From the NCBI RefSeq assembly GCF_014641595.1, contig NZ_BMIA01000010.1, positions 1-64,000 on the forward strand: a stretch of 64,000 bases of DNA. Reading direction: 5' to 3'. Under the pieces are notes generated by a model that was not told where the DNA came from, searched no databases, and saw only the letters and a program-made list of their open reading frames with translations. The position numbers were made by a program, and so were the translations under genes. Positions 50,944 through 59,582 of the stretch are shown one piece after another. The first letter of the stretch is position 1. Every line of letters starts with the position of its first letter. This DNA comes from Dyadobacter endophyticus (GTDB taxonomy: Bacteria; Bacteroidota; Bacteroidia; Cytophagales; Spirosomataceae).

Positions 50944-51768
50944 CTACTTGGTTAAATTTAATATCAGGATACCCAGCGTGCTGAGGCCTCCAACTATGGT
51001 TACAATAAGGGGGACGGTTCTGATCCGGCTATCGGTATCAAGCATTTTAGCTTTAACCGGCTCGACATAAACCAGGTCATTTTTGTGCAGGTAATAATAG
51101 GGTGAGTTAAATACCTCCCGTGAGGTTAAGTCGAGTCTCGCGTACTCCCGCTTGCCATTCTCTTCCCGTACGATCATGACGTTGCTTCTGTTTCCGTAGA
51201 TCGTAAGATCGCCAGCCAAACTCAACACCTCCGGCAGCGTAATTTTTTCATCAGGAATGACATATATAGCAGGCTGTTTTACCTCACCCAGTACTGAGAC
51301 TTTGAAGTTCAGGTTCCGCACAATTACAGAAGGTTCTTTCAGGAAATTTTGTAGTCTTATCCTGATCGTATCGGCAGCATCAGTTGTCCGTAAGCCACCG
51401 ACTTTCAGCTTTCCGATTAACGGAATTTCGATTTGGCCGTCGGTATCTACCAGGTAACCCAGTGGTTGCACACGTGCTCCTCCGACGTTGGAATAGTTAG
51501 TACTCGCCGTTGTGAATTGGTTCGGCGTATTGAAGACCTCATTCGCTTCCGGATTCAAGCTCCCCACGATGATGGAAAGGATGTCGCTGGGCTGAATTTT
51601 AGGAACGTAAGTTTGTTTAATGTCCTGCGAGTAATAACGTGTCGAATCTCCTTGGAAATATACAATCGATTTAGGGGATACGCAGGAAGTCATTCCTGTA
51701 ATTATCACGAAGTAAGCAAAAGCCAGGGCGCCAGCAACTCTTGTCAATTTTTTGGGGCTAAATTCCAT
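50944..51768 (-). CDS. wza: Polysaccharide export lipoprotein (Wza)
   Basis: A 274-residue outer-membrane export protein. Signal peptide with lipobox GMTSC-V (Cys29), Poly_export domain QPSDILSIIVGSLNPEA (about 59-75), then SLBB-type domains (LIGKLKVGGLRTTDAADTIRIRLQNFL, about 116-142; VSVLGEVKQPAIYVIPDEKITLPEVLSLAGDL, about 158-189). The C-terminal hydrophobic segment (LIVTIVGGLSTLGILILNL) would be an extra membrane helix. Shorter than E. coli Wza (379), lacking one domain. It forms the export pore with Wzc. Confidence 0.93.
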   Translation of the reverse strand: MEFSPKKLTRVAGALAFAYFVIITGMTSCVSPKSIVYFQGDSTRYYSQDIKQTYVPKIQPSDILSIIVGSLNPEANEVFNTPNQFTTASTNYSNVGGARVQPLGYLVDTDGQIEIPLIGKLKVGGLRTTDAADTIRIRLQNFLKEPSVIVRNLNFKVSVLGEVKQPAIYVIPDEKITLPEVLSLAGDLTIYGNRSNVMIVREENGKREYARLDLTSREVFNSPYYYLHKNDLVYVEPVKAKMLDTDSRIRTVPLIVTIVGGLSTLGILILNLTK

Positions 51769-51774
51769 TAGTTA

Positions 51775-51784
51775 AACGTTGAGT
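51775..51784 (-). promoter_or_regulatory. ACTCAACGTT leader element, wza
   Basis: ACTCAACGTT, 6 bases before the wza ATG. The 211 bases between the phosphatase stop and this element hold no other visible signal. Confidence 0.55.
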
Positions 51785-51994
51785 AAGTATTGTTTCGTGT
51801 AAAATATTGTCGGTGAGATATTTAACTGATTATTTGAAATTACGCAATTAGTTGTCCATATTGTCGCAGATGCGTATTCCCGGGGCACTGGTACTGGTAT
51901 TCGATTAGGTTATTGTTCATCGCTTCTTGATAAAGTTCAAGTACAAGCCTATTGAAAATTCGCTACAAATATAAAATAAATTCAATTATCGTCA

Positions 51995-52732
51995 TCAAAA
52001 ATTTATAAGTTTTTCATTTTGAAACGGATACCGGGAGACCCAGTTGTTCCTGTTGCTGCGCTGAATCATCTCCAAATGCTGGATTTTATGTGCGTCAGTG
52101 CCTAAAAATGTGATCAGGTTATTTTTTAAAAGCCATTCGGCCATTTTGCTGATGTTTTCTCCGTAGTACCCTGATAACGACAAAATATTTACTTGCAGCT
52201 CACAGCCGCCGTCCGCCAGTTTTTTGTAAATGGATGGGTCCGAATAGAAGTATGTGTAGCGTTCAGGGTGCGCGAGTACCGGCTGATAGCCCTTTTCGAT
52301 GATGGAGAACAGCGTTTCCGAAGTGTTCATCAGCGGTGTGGAATAGGGAAGCTCTACTAAGAGCCGGTTTCCTGGCAGGGTCAGCATTTGTTGTCCGGTG
52401 TTCAGCAAATGGTTGAAATGTTCGTCCAGGAAATATTCTGCGGCCGCTCCAATTTGGATGGTCAAACCAGCATCCTTGCTGGCTTGCCGCACTTCTTCAA
52501 GTTTTCCAAGGATTATTTCAGGGGTGTTGCGGTAGCAATCCCACATCACGTGGGGGGTTGTGATGATATGCCGGTAGCCGAGGGCCTGCATTTTGGAAGC
52601 CATCGCTACCGAGTCCGCCACCGTCTCAACTCCGTCGTCGACTCCCGGGATCATGTGGGAATGTATGTCGATACCGATGTGATCTAGCGTTACTTCCTTG
52701 TTAGACTTTTTATTAAATAACCAGTTGAGCAT
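51995..52732 (-). CDS. Tyrosine-protein phosphatase, CpsB/YwqE PHP family
   Basis: A 245-residue metal-dependent phosphatase of the PHP fold. Metal ligands: DIHSHMIPGVDDGVETVADSVAMASKMQALGYRHIITTPHVMWDCY (about 23-68, D-x-H-x-H start and TPH), GAAAEYFLDEHF (about 98-109), VLAHPERYTYF (about 154-164), FLGTDAHKIQ (about 211-220). It would dephosphorylate the Wzc tyrosine tail to control polymerisation. It is the first gene of the minus-strand EPS locus. Confidence 0.93.
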   Translation of the reverse strand: MLNWLFNKKSNKEVTLDHIGIDIHSHMIPGVDDGVETVADSVAMASKMQALGYRHIITTPHVMWDCYRNTPEIILGKLEEVRQASKDAGLTIQIGAAAEYFLDEHFNHLLNTGQQMLTLPGNRLLVELPYSTPLMNTSETLFSIIEKGYQPVLAHPERYTYFYSDPSIYKKLADGGCELQVNILSLSGYYGENISKMAEWLLKNNLITFLGTDAHKIQHLEMIQRSNRNNWVSRYPFQNEKLINF

Positions 52733-53136
52733 ATGAAATTCCGACAGCAGACTTCGATGATTTACAAAATTAGAAAAATGAAATTATCAAAAGTGCTAAG
52801 CCGGAGTAGTAAGTTTAAAAGACTTTGGATCAAAATAAGTCAAAATAGTCCATTTACCGAAAAATTCCGGGTTTAAAATTCAAGATTTAACTGAACGGTA
52901 ACGAATTGTACTATTCAATGGCGCACTTACTTTGTTACCGACAGTCTCAAAGCTACCACAAACTGCGATTTGCCAGATATAAGCAGGTTTCCGTTTGTTA
53001 TGTGGTCGGTCTTGGCAGAGGTACATTGACGGTACGTGGTCCGGAGATGGGATAATGTTTCGTGTTATTTGCACTATTTTTATTTATTTAAACTTCTGTT
53101 AACATTCATTAAAAAAATGTGCCGGTAAGCAGGAAG
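52733..53136. other. Intergenic region upstream of EPS locus
   Basis: About 400 AT-rich bases between the ABC exporter stop and the phosphatase start. Besides the -7 box at 52765-52772 I see no gene; a 65-codon minus-strand frame (52880-53074) has no protein-like features. Confidence 0.45.
52765..52772 (-). promoter_or_regulatory. -7 box of EPS phosphatase gene
   Basis: TAATTTTG on the minus strand, 32 bases before the ATG at 52732. The nearest TTG (52788-52790) is 15 bases away, shorter than usual. Confidence 0.5.
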
Positions 53137-54915
53137 TTATTCTGCATGGCGGTGCACCAGCGTCTCCTGATGTTGCCACAGTTCTTTGAAGGCAGGGCTG
53201 TTTTGGCGTAAATGTGCAAATGTTCCCTCATCTATTAAATGCCCGTTTTGTAGCAGATACACGTAGTCGAACTTCACAAGCAGATGCAGCCGGTGTAGGG
53301 TAGATATCACCGCTTTGTCCGAAAACTCCCCAAACATCTTATCGTAAATTTGCGCCTCTGTTTTTGGATCAATGCTGCTGGTAGGCTCGTCGAGCAGAAT
53401 AATATCACTGGTGCGTGCTGCGAGGATGCCGCGAGCGAGCGCGAGCCGCTGTTTTTGCCCGCCCGAAAGGTTAACACCCTTTTCCTGAATGCTTGATTCG
53501 AGGCCTTTGGGTAGCTTGTCGACCACTTCGGCGAAGTGAGCCGTTTCGCAGACCTGCATAATATCGCGCTCTTCGAATGGCAGGCCGAGAGTTATGTTGT
53601 AAGCAATAGTATTTTCAAAGATCTCCGGATCCTGCGGGAAGAGTGTCACCTGGTCGGCGAGCATTTCGATAGCGGCATCCTGACCGTCGACGGACACTTT
53701 TGAACCATTTTCCGGTTGGTATAGACCCCTCAACAATGCCAGCAGGGTGCTTTTCCCGCTGCCGCTTTCGCCGATGAATGCGATACGTTGACCCCGACGG
53801 ATGCGGATATCGAGCCCGTGCAGACTGTGTGCTTGCTTTTCGGAGTCGTAAACCTCGCCGTGCGAGAAGTTCAGATTACTGATATGGATTTCCTGCCAGT
53901 TGTCGGGAAGATCGCCGGCCTCATCCACCCGGTGATGCTCATGATAAGCTTCACCTATGGCTCTCGCGGTCTGGACTTCGGTGTTATAACGGATAATTTC
54001 GGTGTATTGCCAGGCGATGTCCTGGAACACGCTGGTGAACTGGTTGACGTAGCTCAGCAATGTCACCAGTCCGCCGACCAGAAATACCTCGCCTGGCACA
54101 TAATGCTGGTGCACATAACCGACTGTGACCACTACATAAATGATCGCAATGAAGACGCTGGCCACAAACCATTTCCATTCATTAATCACCACCGACCGCC
54201 TGAAAGGAGGAAAAACATCGCCGACTTTATTCAATAGGCTGATTTTCATCCGTTTTTCAAGCCGTAGCGTGATCACGGTGATGATATTGGACAGGCTATC
54301 AAACAATGTTGAGGAAACAATATGCTCTTTCTCGTTCGATTCGTCGAGCGCTTTGATGAATGGTTTATCGAACCTGAAAATCACATAGACATTGATAATG
54401 CCGATCAGTACGCCGATGGCCCCATACAGCGGCGAGAACCAGATGATAGCGACAAATGAGAAGACGAATTTGGCGAATGCATGCAGGAACATGAAGCCGT
54501 TCTGGAAAAAATCCTTCAATGCCTCATAGGCTTTGCGGATGCGGTTGATTGTCGCGCCGCTGTGGTGGTCCTGATGCCAGCGAATGGGCAAATGCAAAGA
54601 CTGATGATAAAGTTCGTCTAGGAAATTGCGGCTTAGGTCGAATGCCAGTTTGCGCTCCATTATACGCGCGGGTCCGTGAAATGCCCATTCCAGCAGGATC
54701 AGGCCCAGGTATGCGCCTCCATATACCCACACATTTCGCAAAGTACCCTCAGCGTCTTGTTGGATGGATTGAATGAACCATCCATAAAGCAGCGGATGCG
54801 CCGCCAGCACCAGGTTGGCCATCACGAACATTCCGTAAACGAGCAGATAACGACCGCGTTGCTGGCGGGCGTAGCGCCAGGCGGTGGCAAGAAGGGATAA
54901 ATAGGGGTTCTTCAT
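53137..54915 (-). CDS. ABC transporter, fused permease and ATPase
   Basis: A 592-residue half-transporter of the ABCB/MsbA type: six membrane helices (about 20-320), then the ATPase with Walker A GESGSGKST (about residue 400), signature LSGGQKQRLALARG, Walker B IILLDEPTSSID and H-loop STLHR. I start at ATG 54915 (MKNPYLSLLATAWRYARQQRG); the frame is open to 54969 with residues not like a transporter. Probably homodimeric; exports a lipid, peptide or drug. It is near the EPS locus but separated by a 400-base gap, so a link to EPS is not shown. Confidence 0.93.
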   Translation of the reverse strand: MKNPYLSLLATAWRYARQQRGRYLLVYGMFVMANLVLAAHPLLYGWFIQSIQQDAEGTLRNVWVYGGAYLGLILLEWAFHGPARIMERKLAFDLSRNFLDELYHQSLHLPIRWHQDHHSGATINRIRKAYEALKDFFQNGFMFLHAFAKFVFSFVAIIWFSPLYGAIGVLIGIINVYVIFRFDKPFIKALDESNEKEHIVSSTLFDSLSNIITVITLRLEKRMKISLLNKVGDVFPPFRRSVVINEWKWFVASVFIAIIYVVVTVGYVHQHYVPGEVFLVGGLVTLLSYVNQFTSVFQDIAWQYTEIIRYNTEVQTARAIGEAYHEHHRVDEAGDLPDNWQEIHISNLNFSHGEVYDSEKQAHSLHGLDIRIRRGQRIAFIGESGSGKSTLLALLRGLYQPENGSKVSVDGQDAAIEMLADQVTLFPQDPEIFENTIAYNITLGLPFEERDIMQVCETAHFAEVVDKLPKGLESSIQEKGVNLSGGQKQRLALARGILAARTSDIILLDEPTSSIDPKTEAQIYDKMFGEFSDKAVISTLHRLHLLVKFDYVYLLQNGHLIDEGTFAHLRQNSPAFKELWQHQETLVHRHAE

Positions 54916-55104
54916 CGAAATTTCGGTGGTTGCGGAACGGCGGCTGGCCTCCCGACACCATACAACCACAAAACAGGCTCGAAGGTTGCCGTCCGGTGGG
55001 TAAACTTTGTGTGAAGAATCAGTAGTTTTAGGGACTTTGCGGTTTAGTTACACATTGACTGATTTTCACAAACCAACCTTTTTGAACTACCAAACCGGAA
55101 TTTT

Positions 55105-55746
55105 ATGAAAAGATTAATGCATGGTTTTTGCAGCGCTGTTTTGCTGAGCATTGCCCTTGGAATTTCTGCACACGCACAGGACGGCTGGATTAGCCTATTC
55201 AATGGAAAGGACTTTACAGGTTGGAAAATCGGTGCGAATGCGAGCTCCTTTTCCATCGAGGACGGCACCATCAAAGTGGCCGGGCCACGGGCGCATCTTT
55301 TCTATGAAGGGCCGGTCAAGAACCATATGTTCAAAAATTTCGAGTTTAAGGCACAGGTCAAAACCACGCCGGGTTCCAATTCAGGTATTTTCATCCACAC
55401 CACGTACCAGGAAGACGGCTGGCCCGCGCTAGGCTACGAAGTGCAGGTAAACCAGTCGCATACCGACTATAAGCGTACCGGCAGCCTTTATAATGTAATA
55501 GACGTGAAAGATACGTACGTGAAAGACAACGAATGGTATACCGAGTACGTCAAAGTCGAAGGCAAACACATTACCATTAAGATCAACGACAAAGTGGTGG
55601 TAGATTATGAAGAAACGGGCGTTGACAAGCGTGTGGGTGAGATGAAGAATAGGTTCCTGAAACAAGGTACATTTGCATTGCAGGCGCACGATCCCAAGAG
55701 CGTGGTGTATTATAAAGACATTCAGGTAAGACCATTAACTGAGTAA
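55105..55746 (+). CDS. DUF1080 family secreted protein
   Basis: A 213-residue exported protein: signal peptide (GFCSAVLLSIALGISAHA-Q), then a concanavalin-like beta-sandwich opening with DGWISLFNGKDFTGWKIG, the family signature, and GSNSGIFIHTTYQEDGW and GYEVQVNQSHTDYKRTGSLYN. DUF1080 (3-keto-disaccharide hydrolase) proteins are reported to cleave 3-keto-glycosides; the substrate here is not known. A small DUF1905/YdeI gene follows 14 bases later, perhaps co-transcribed. Confidence 0.92.
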   Translation: MKRLMHGFCSAVLLSIALGISAHAQDGWISLFNGKDFTGWKIGANASSFSIEDGTIKVAGPRAHLFYEGPVKNHMFKNFEFKAQVKTTPGSNSGIFIHTTYQEDGWPALGYEVQVNQSHTDYKRTGSLYNVIDVKDTYVKDNEWYTEYVKVEGKHITIKINDKVVVDYEETGVDKRVGEMKNRFLKQGTFALQAHDPKSVVYYKDIQVRPLTE

Positions 55747-55760
55747 CCGCATTACTTCCG

Positions 55761-56237
55761 ATGGAAGAAGAAGTTCATTTTGAATCGATACTGGAACGCC
55801 TCCCCAAAAAGGGAGGCGAATTTTATATTTTGGTCCCCGAGGAGGTGGCCGCCCAGTTCGTGGAGGGCCGCAAGCCCGCGCGTGTACGTTGTGTGATCAA
55901 CGGACATGTGCATTTTCAATGCGCGATCCGGCCGAAAGGTGGGGGAGGCTTCTATATCAATGTAGCTACACAACTTCGTCAACAGGGCAAATTGGCATTA
56001 GGCCAAAAGCTACATGCAACCGTCCGCAAGGACGACAGCGAGTACGGCCGGGATATGCCGGAGGAATTGCAGGAACTGCTGGCCCAGGACGAAGAAGCAA
56101 ACAGGTTGTTCCAAAATGCGAAACCCGTAAATCAACGGGCTATTATTCACTATATCGCCGGCGCCAAATCGGTGCAGGTGCGAATTGACCGGTCTATTAT
56201 GATGACGGACAGGTTAAAGGCGGGTCGAATTGTGTAA
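55761..56237 (+). CDS. DUF1905 and YdeI/OmdA domain protein
   Basis: A 158-residue cytoplasmic protein. Residues 1-95 form a DUF1905 domain (GGEFYILVPEEVAAQFVEG, RPKGGGGFYINVATQLRQQ), a small barrel. Residues 98-158 match the YdeI/OmpD-associated helical domain (MPEELQELLAQDEEANRLFQN, NQRAIIHYIAGAKSVQVRIDR). The pairing is a common architecture; the YdeI name comes from bacteriocin or polymyxin-tolerance phenotypes in enteric bacteria. The biochemical role is unknown. Confidence 0.85.
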   Translation: MEEEVHFESILERLPKKGGEFYILVPEEVAAQFVEGRKPARVRCVINGHVHFQCAIRPKGGGGFYINVATQLRQQGKLALGQKLHATVRKDDSEYGRDMPEELQELLAQDEEANRLFQNAKPVNQRAIIHYIAGAKSVQVRIDRSIMMTDRLKAGRIV

Positions 56238-56287
56238 CGGTTTGTCAGGAGTGGTCAATGACTATTCCTGCCCCATCTGACCTAACA

Positions 56288-57214
56288 TCATTCCTCGCGA
56301 TTCGAGACATGCCGGTATTGGCTTGGCGAAATGCCTTCCGACTTTCGGAATTGCCTTCCGAAGTAATTCAAATCGGTGAAGCCAAGCTCATAGCAGATGT
56401 CGGAAATGCTGTCCTTTGTGTGTGACAAAAGCTGCTTAGCCTTTTTGATCTTTTCTCTTAATATAAAGTCCAGGGGACTGATGCTGAACTCGCGTTTGAA
56501 TGCGCGGTAGAATGATGCCCGGCTCATACATGCTTTTTCGCTCAGGTCTTCTACCTGGATCTTTTCGTTGATATTAGCCTTGATATAGCTCACCACAAAT
56601 GCCAATGGGTTGTCCTCATGCAGGTAGGAGGCTTCGTCGGTGGCCGCCAGGTGCTGGGTTTGTATGATGTGCACGATGAGCTCCTGTAATGTGAGATCGG
56701 CGAGGATGTCTTTACCTAATGCGCTGCCCGAGCAGATTTTTATGAGCTTGTTGAGCGTCTGGGCGAGCTCGATATTGTTGAGGAAATGGTACTGGCTGTG
56801 CTGTAACGACCAGAATTGCTGCCGACCTTCGCGCGGGTAAGTTTCGCTTAGGCGGTCGACGATCTGCTGGATTTTCATTTGGTCGATTGCCAGGGCAATG
56901 CATTGGGTGGGATTCTCGCGAGCAGCTTCGGGAAAGTCGATTTTCATCGTCACATTCGCTGGTACAAGCACGGTTTCGCCTGGTAAATATTCAAAGCCCG
57001 GCTGATCAAACAAATGCATGATTTTTTTACCGCGCAGCATGCTAGTCACCACAAAATCAGGGAATGTAAGTGGCACCAATGCCGAAGTCTGTAAAGTTTC
57101 GAACAGGTTCAGCTCACAGTTTTCCAGCGTAAATGCCCTGCGGTTTTCTACCAATGTCTTCAACGATTTCTCTCCCGAAACCGCCACCTGATCCAATCTC
57201 AAACCTGCCGCCAT
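56288..57214 (-). CDS. AraC family transcriptional regulator
   Basis: A 308-residue regulator divergent from the aldehyde dehydrogenase operon. Residues 1-195 are an AraC-type N-terminal effector domain like those of alcohol/aldehyde regulators (LFDQPGFEYLPGETVLVPANVTMKI). Residues 205-305 are the DNA-binding domain with two helix-turn-helix motifs: VEDLSEKACMSRASFYRAFKREFSISPLDFI and SISDICYELGFTDLNYFGRQFRKSEGISPSQYR. It probably senses an aldehyde or alcohol and activates the adjacent operon. A palindromic site lies in the shared 240-base intergenic region. Confidence 0.9.
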   Translation of the reverse strand: MAAGLRLDQVAVSGEKSLKTLVENRRAFTLENCELNLFETLQTSALVPLTFPDFVVTSMLRGKKIMHLFDQPGFEYLPGETVLVPANVTMKIDFPEAARENPTQCIALAIDQMKIQQIVDRLSETYPREGRQQFWSLQHSQYHFLNNIELAQTLNKLIKICSGSALGKDILADLTLQELIVHIIQTQHLAATDEASYLHEDNPLAFVVSYIKANINEKIQVEDLSEKACMSRASFYRAFKREFSISPLDFILREKIKKAKQLLSHTKDSISDICYELGFTDLNYFGRQFRKSEGISPSQYRHVSNREE

Positions 57215-57374
57215 TGTCCTTTTATTTAAAATCTCAACAACCTTTTTCAGGATCCCTGCAATAGGTGAACTGCTTCTGATCGCAAATGAAGATCGTTCCT
57301 TTTCTCGATCCTTCCTTTCTTTTAATCATTAAATATAATTGTTTTTTGAAAAAATGAGATAATTATCCTAACAC

Positions 57375-57392
57375 TTGACACGATCGTGCCAA
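57375..57392. promoter_or_regulatory. Palindromic operator-like site upstream of ALDH gene
   Basis: TTGACACGATCGTGCCAA is an inverted repeat with 16 of 18 bases matching its reverse complement (core CACGATCGTG is perfect). It is 20 bases before the -7 box of the ALDH promoter, so a bound protein would act as an activator or a repressor there. AraC regulators more often use direct repeats, so the binding protein is open. Confidence 0.55.
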
Positions 57393-57412
57393 TGATTAAC
57401 GATTCACCAGAC

Positions 57413-57420
57413 TAGGTTTG
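57413..57420 (+). promoter_or_regulatory. -7 box of ALDH operon
   Basis: TAGGTTTG matches TAnnTTTG and lies 34 bases before the ATG at 57455. There is no TTG at the ideal spacing, consistent with an activator-dependent promoter. Confidence 0.55.
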
Positions 57421-57454
57421 TAATGTCAATTATTTCTAAAATTAACCTTTAATC

Positions 57455-59008
57455 ATGGACACGATCACCGAAAATCAGACAGCCGAAAGTAAGACGTACA
57501 ATAGTGGCAATCTGGCCAGGCGGCCCGATTTCAAGGAAAAATACGATAATTATATCAACGGCAAATTTGTGGCACCCGCCAAAGGGGAGTATTTCGAGAA
57601 CGTCTCGCCGATCGACGGACAGGTGTTCACCCGGGCCGCCCGTTCCACGAAGGAAGACGTGGAAGCCGCCCTTGACGCGGCTCATGCCGCATTTCCGGCT
57701 TGGAGCAAAACCTCCGCGACCAATCGCAGCAACCTGCTCCTGAAAATCGCGCAGGTGATTGAAGATAATCTTGAATATCTGGCTATTGTAGAAACCATCG
57801 ATAACGGCAAGGCGATCCGCGAGACCCGCGCAGCCGATTTGCCGCTTTGCGTCGACCACTTTCGCTATTTTGCAGGCGTCATCCGTGCGGAGGAAGGCAG
57901 TGTTTCTGAGCATGACGAAAATACTGTTTGCATTAACCTGCATGAACCGCTGGGCGTGGTCGCGCAGATCATCCCCTGGAATTTTCCCTTGCTGATGGCA
58001 ACCTGGAAAATCGCGCCCGCACTGGCTGCGGGAAATTGTGTGGTGGTGAAACCCGCCGAACAGACACCGACTTCTATTATGGTATTAATGGAGCTTATAG
58101 GAGATATTTTGCCTGCGGGCGTGCTCAACATTGTGACCGGCTTCGGCGTGGAGGCTGGAAAGCCGCTCGCATCGTCGCCGCGTGTGGCCAAGGTTGCATT
58201 TACAGGGGAAACCACTACCGGGCGGCTTATTATGCAGTACGCCTCCGACAACCTGGTGCCGGTAACGATGGAGCTTGGGGGTAAGTCGCCCAATATTTTC
58301 TTCCCGTCGGTAATGGATGAGGACGACGCGTTTCTGGACAAGGCCATCGAAGGCGCGGTGCTGTTCGCGTTGAACCAGGGCGAAGTTTGTACCTGTCCCT
58401 CGCGGATGCTGGTGCATGAAAGTATCTATGACAAGTTCATTGAAAGGGTGATACAGCGTACAAAAGCTATCAAAATGGGCCATCCGCTTGATGGTAGTAC
58501 GATGATGGGCGCGCAGGCTTCGAATGACCAGTACGAAAAAATACTGTCCTACCTTAAAATAGGCAAAGAAGAAGGCGCAGAGGTGCTCACTGGCGGGGCT
58601 GCGCAGGCTTTTGAGAACGGTATTTCGGGGGGCTATTACATTCAACCTACCATTTTCAAAGGTCATAACAAAATGCGGGTGTTCCAGGAGGAGATATTTG
58701 GTCCGGTGGTATGCGTGACAACATTTAAAACGACCGAAGAAGCCATTGCCATTGCCAATGACACACTTTATGGTCTCGGCGCAGGTGTATGGACACGCGA
58801 CGCACACGAGCTCTACCAGGTACCGCGGGCGATCCAGGCGGGTAGGGTGTGGGTCAATAACTACCACGCCTATCCAGCCCACGCTCCGTTCGGTGGTTAT
58901 AAGAAATCGGGTTTTGGTCGGGAGAACCACAAAATGATGCTGGGCTACTACCGTCAAACCAAGAACATGCTGATTTCGTATGACAAGAACAAGTTGGGAT
59001 TTTTCTGA
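57455..59008 (+). CDS. NAD-dependent aldehyde dehydrogenase
   Basis: A 517-residue enzyme oxidising an aldehyde to the acid. Conserved features: GVVAQIIPWNFPLLMATWKIAPALAAGNCVVVKPAEQTP (about 168-206; cofactor site and substrate Asn), VAFTGETTTGRLIM, MELGGKSPN (general base Glu, about 276) and NQGEVCTCPSR with catalytic Cys312. Length and C-terminus (FGGYKKSGFGRENHKMML) match acetaldehyde dehydrogenase of the ExaC/AldA group. The neighbours fit: an AraC regulator upstream and a DUF779 gene 7 bases downstream, as in aldehyde-oxidation loci of other bacteria. Substrate probably acetaldehyde or another short aldehyde. Confidence 0.95.
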   Translation: MDTITENQTAESKTYNSGNLARRPDFKEKYDNYINGKFVAPAKGEYFENVSPIDGQVFTRAARSTKEDVEAALDAAHAAFPAWSKTSATNRSNLLLKIAQVIEDNLEYLAIVETIDNGKAIRETRAADLPLCVDHFRYFAGVIRAEEGSVSEHDENTVCINLHEPLGVVAQIIPWNFPLLMATWKIAPALAAGNCVVVKPAEQTPTSIMVLMELIGDILPAGVLNIVTGFGVEAGKPLASSPRVAKVAFTGETTTGRLIMQYASDNLVPVTMELGGKSPNIFFPSVMDEDDAFLDKAIEGAVLFALNQGEVCTCPSRMLVHESIYDKFIERVIQRTKAIKMGHPLDGSTMMGAQASNDQYEKILSYLKIGKEEGAEVLTGGAAQAFENGISGGYYIQPTIFKGHNKMRVFQEEIFGPVVCVTTFKTTEEAIAIANDTLYGLGAGVWTRDAHELYQVPRAIQAGRVWVNNYHAYPAHAPFGGYKKSGFGRENHKMMLGYYRQTKNMLISYDKNKLGFF

Positions 59009-59015
59009 GTATGTC

Positions 59016-59381
59016 ATGACAGAGCGCGTATTGATTACTCCCGAAGCCGAAAAGGTCGTCGACCAGCTTCGGGAGTTCCACGGAGAGCTGATGTTTCATC
59101 AGAGTGGCGGTTGTTGTGATGGCTCACAGCCTATGTGTTTCCCCAAAGGTGAGTTCCGCGTGTCGGAGAGCGATGTGTTGTTGGGGCAAATAAGGGGCTG
59201 TGAGTTTTTCATGAGTCGCGACCAGTTCGAATACTGGCAGCATACCCAGCTGATGATCGATGTTGTGCCCGGAAGGGGCTCGAGCTTTTCGCTGGAAATA
59301 CCGCTGGGGCTGCGTTTTCTTACCCGTTCGAGACTTTATACGCCCGAAGAAGCGAATGATCTGGCGACCGTCGACGTCTGA
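59016..59381 (+). CDS. DUF779 family protein
   Basis: A 121-residue protein. I use the ATG at 59016 (MTERVLITPEAEKVVDQL), 7 bases after the aldehyde dehydrogenase stop; an upstream ATG at 58980 would overlap that gene. The family core HQSGGCCDGSQPMCFPKGEF (about 29-48) has paired cysteines that could bind metal, and the C-terminus has FSLEIPLGLRFLTRSRLY. DUF779 often follows aldehyde or alcohol dehydrogenases, so it may assist that enzyme, but no activity is known to me. Confidence 0.9.
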   Translation: MTERVLITPEAEKVVDQLREFHGELMFHQSGGCCDGSQPMCFPKGEFRVSESDVLLGQIRGCEFFMSRDQFEYWQHTQLMIDVVPGRGSSFSLEIPLGLRFLTRSRLYTPEEANDLATVDV

Positions 59382-59398
59382 AAAAACGCCTTAGTTGG

Positions 59399-59455
59399 AG
59401 AAGGTGCGAGACTGCCGTGTAGTGAATCTTTTACACGATGGTTTCGCACCTTCTT
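59399..59455 (+). terminator. Long hairpin terminator of ALDH operon
   Basis: AGAAGGTGCGA (59399-59409) pairs with TCGCACCTTCT (59444-59454), and within the loop CGTGTA (59416-59421) pairs with TACACG (59432-59437). TTGTCATTTT follows. It ends exactly where the next promoter begins. Confidence 0.75.
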
Positions 59456-59484
59456 GTCATTTTAGCACTTATTGGTTATATTTG
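59454..59484 (+). promoter_or_regulatory. Promoter of DEAD-box helicase gene
   Basis: TTG at 59454-59456, 20 bases, TATATTTG at 59477-59484: ideal Bacteroidota spacing. The predicted leader is about 92 bases, long enough for regulation, as is common for cold-induced RNA helicases (inference). Confidence 0.65.
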
Positions 59485-59582
59485 TTCAAATCGAGCGGTT
59501 TGCTGACTGGGAAAATCAAAGTCAGCTATATCTATAACACATCTGTAAATCAATGGATTTACGGATTTTTAAAAGCTGAATT

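Noticed and set aside
52880..53074. 64-codon minus-strand frame upstream of the EPS phosphatase
   Set aside because: No protein-like pattern and no neighbour logic.
53137..54915. Assigning the ABC exporter to EPS export
   Set aside because: The locus already has a Wzx/Wzy/Wza/Wzc route and a 400-base gap separates them; the link is only proximity.
58085..59017. 310-codon minus-strand frame opposite the aldehyde dehydrogenase
   Set aside because: Antisense to conserved ALDH catalytic sequence, with no domain and no upstream signal.
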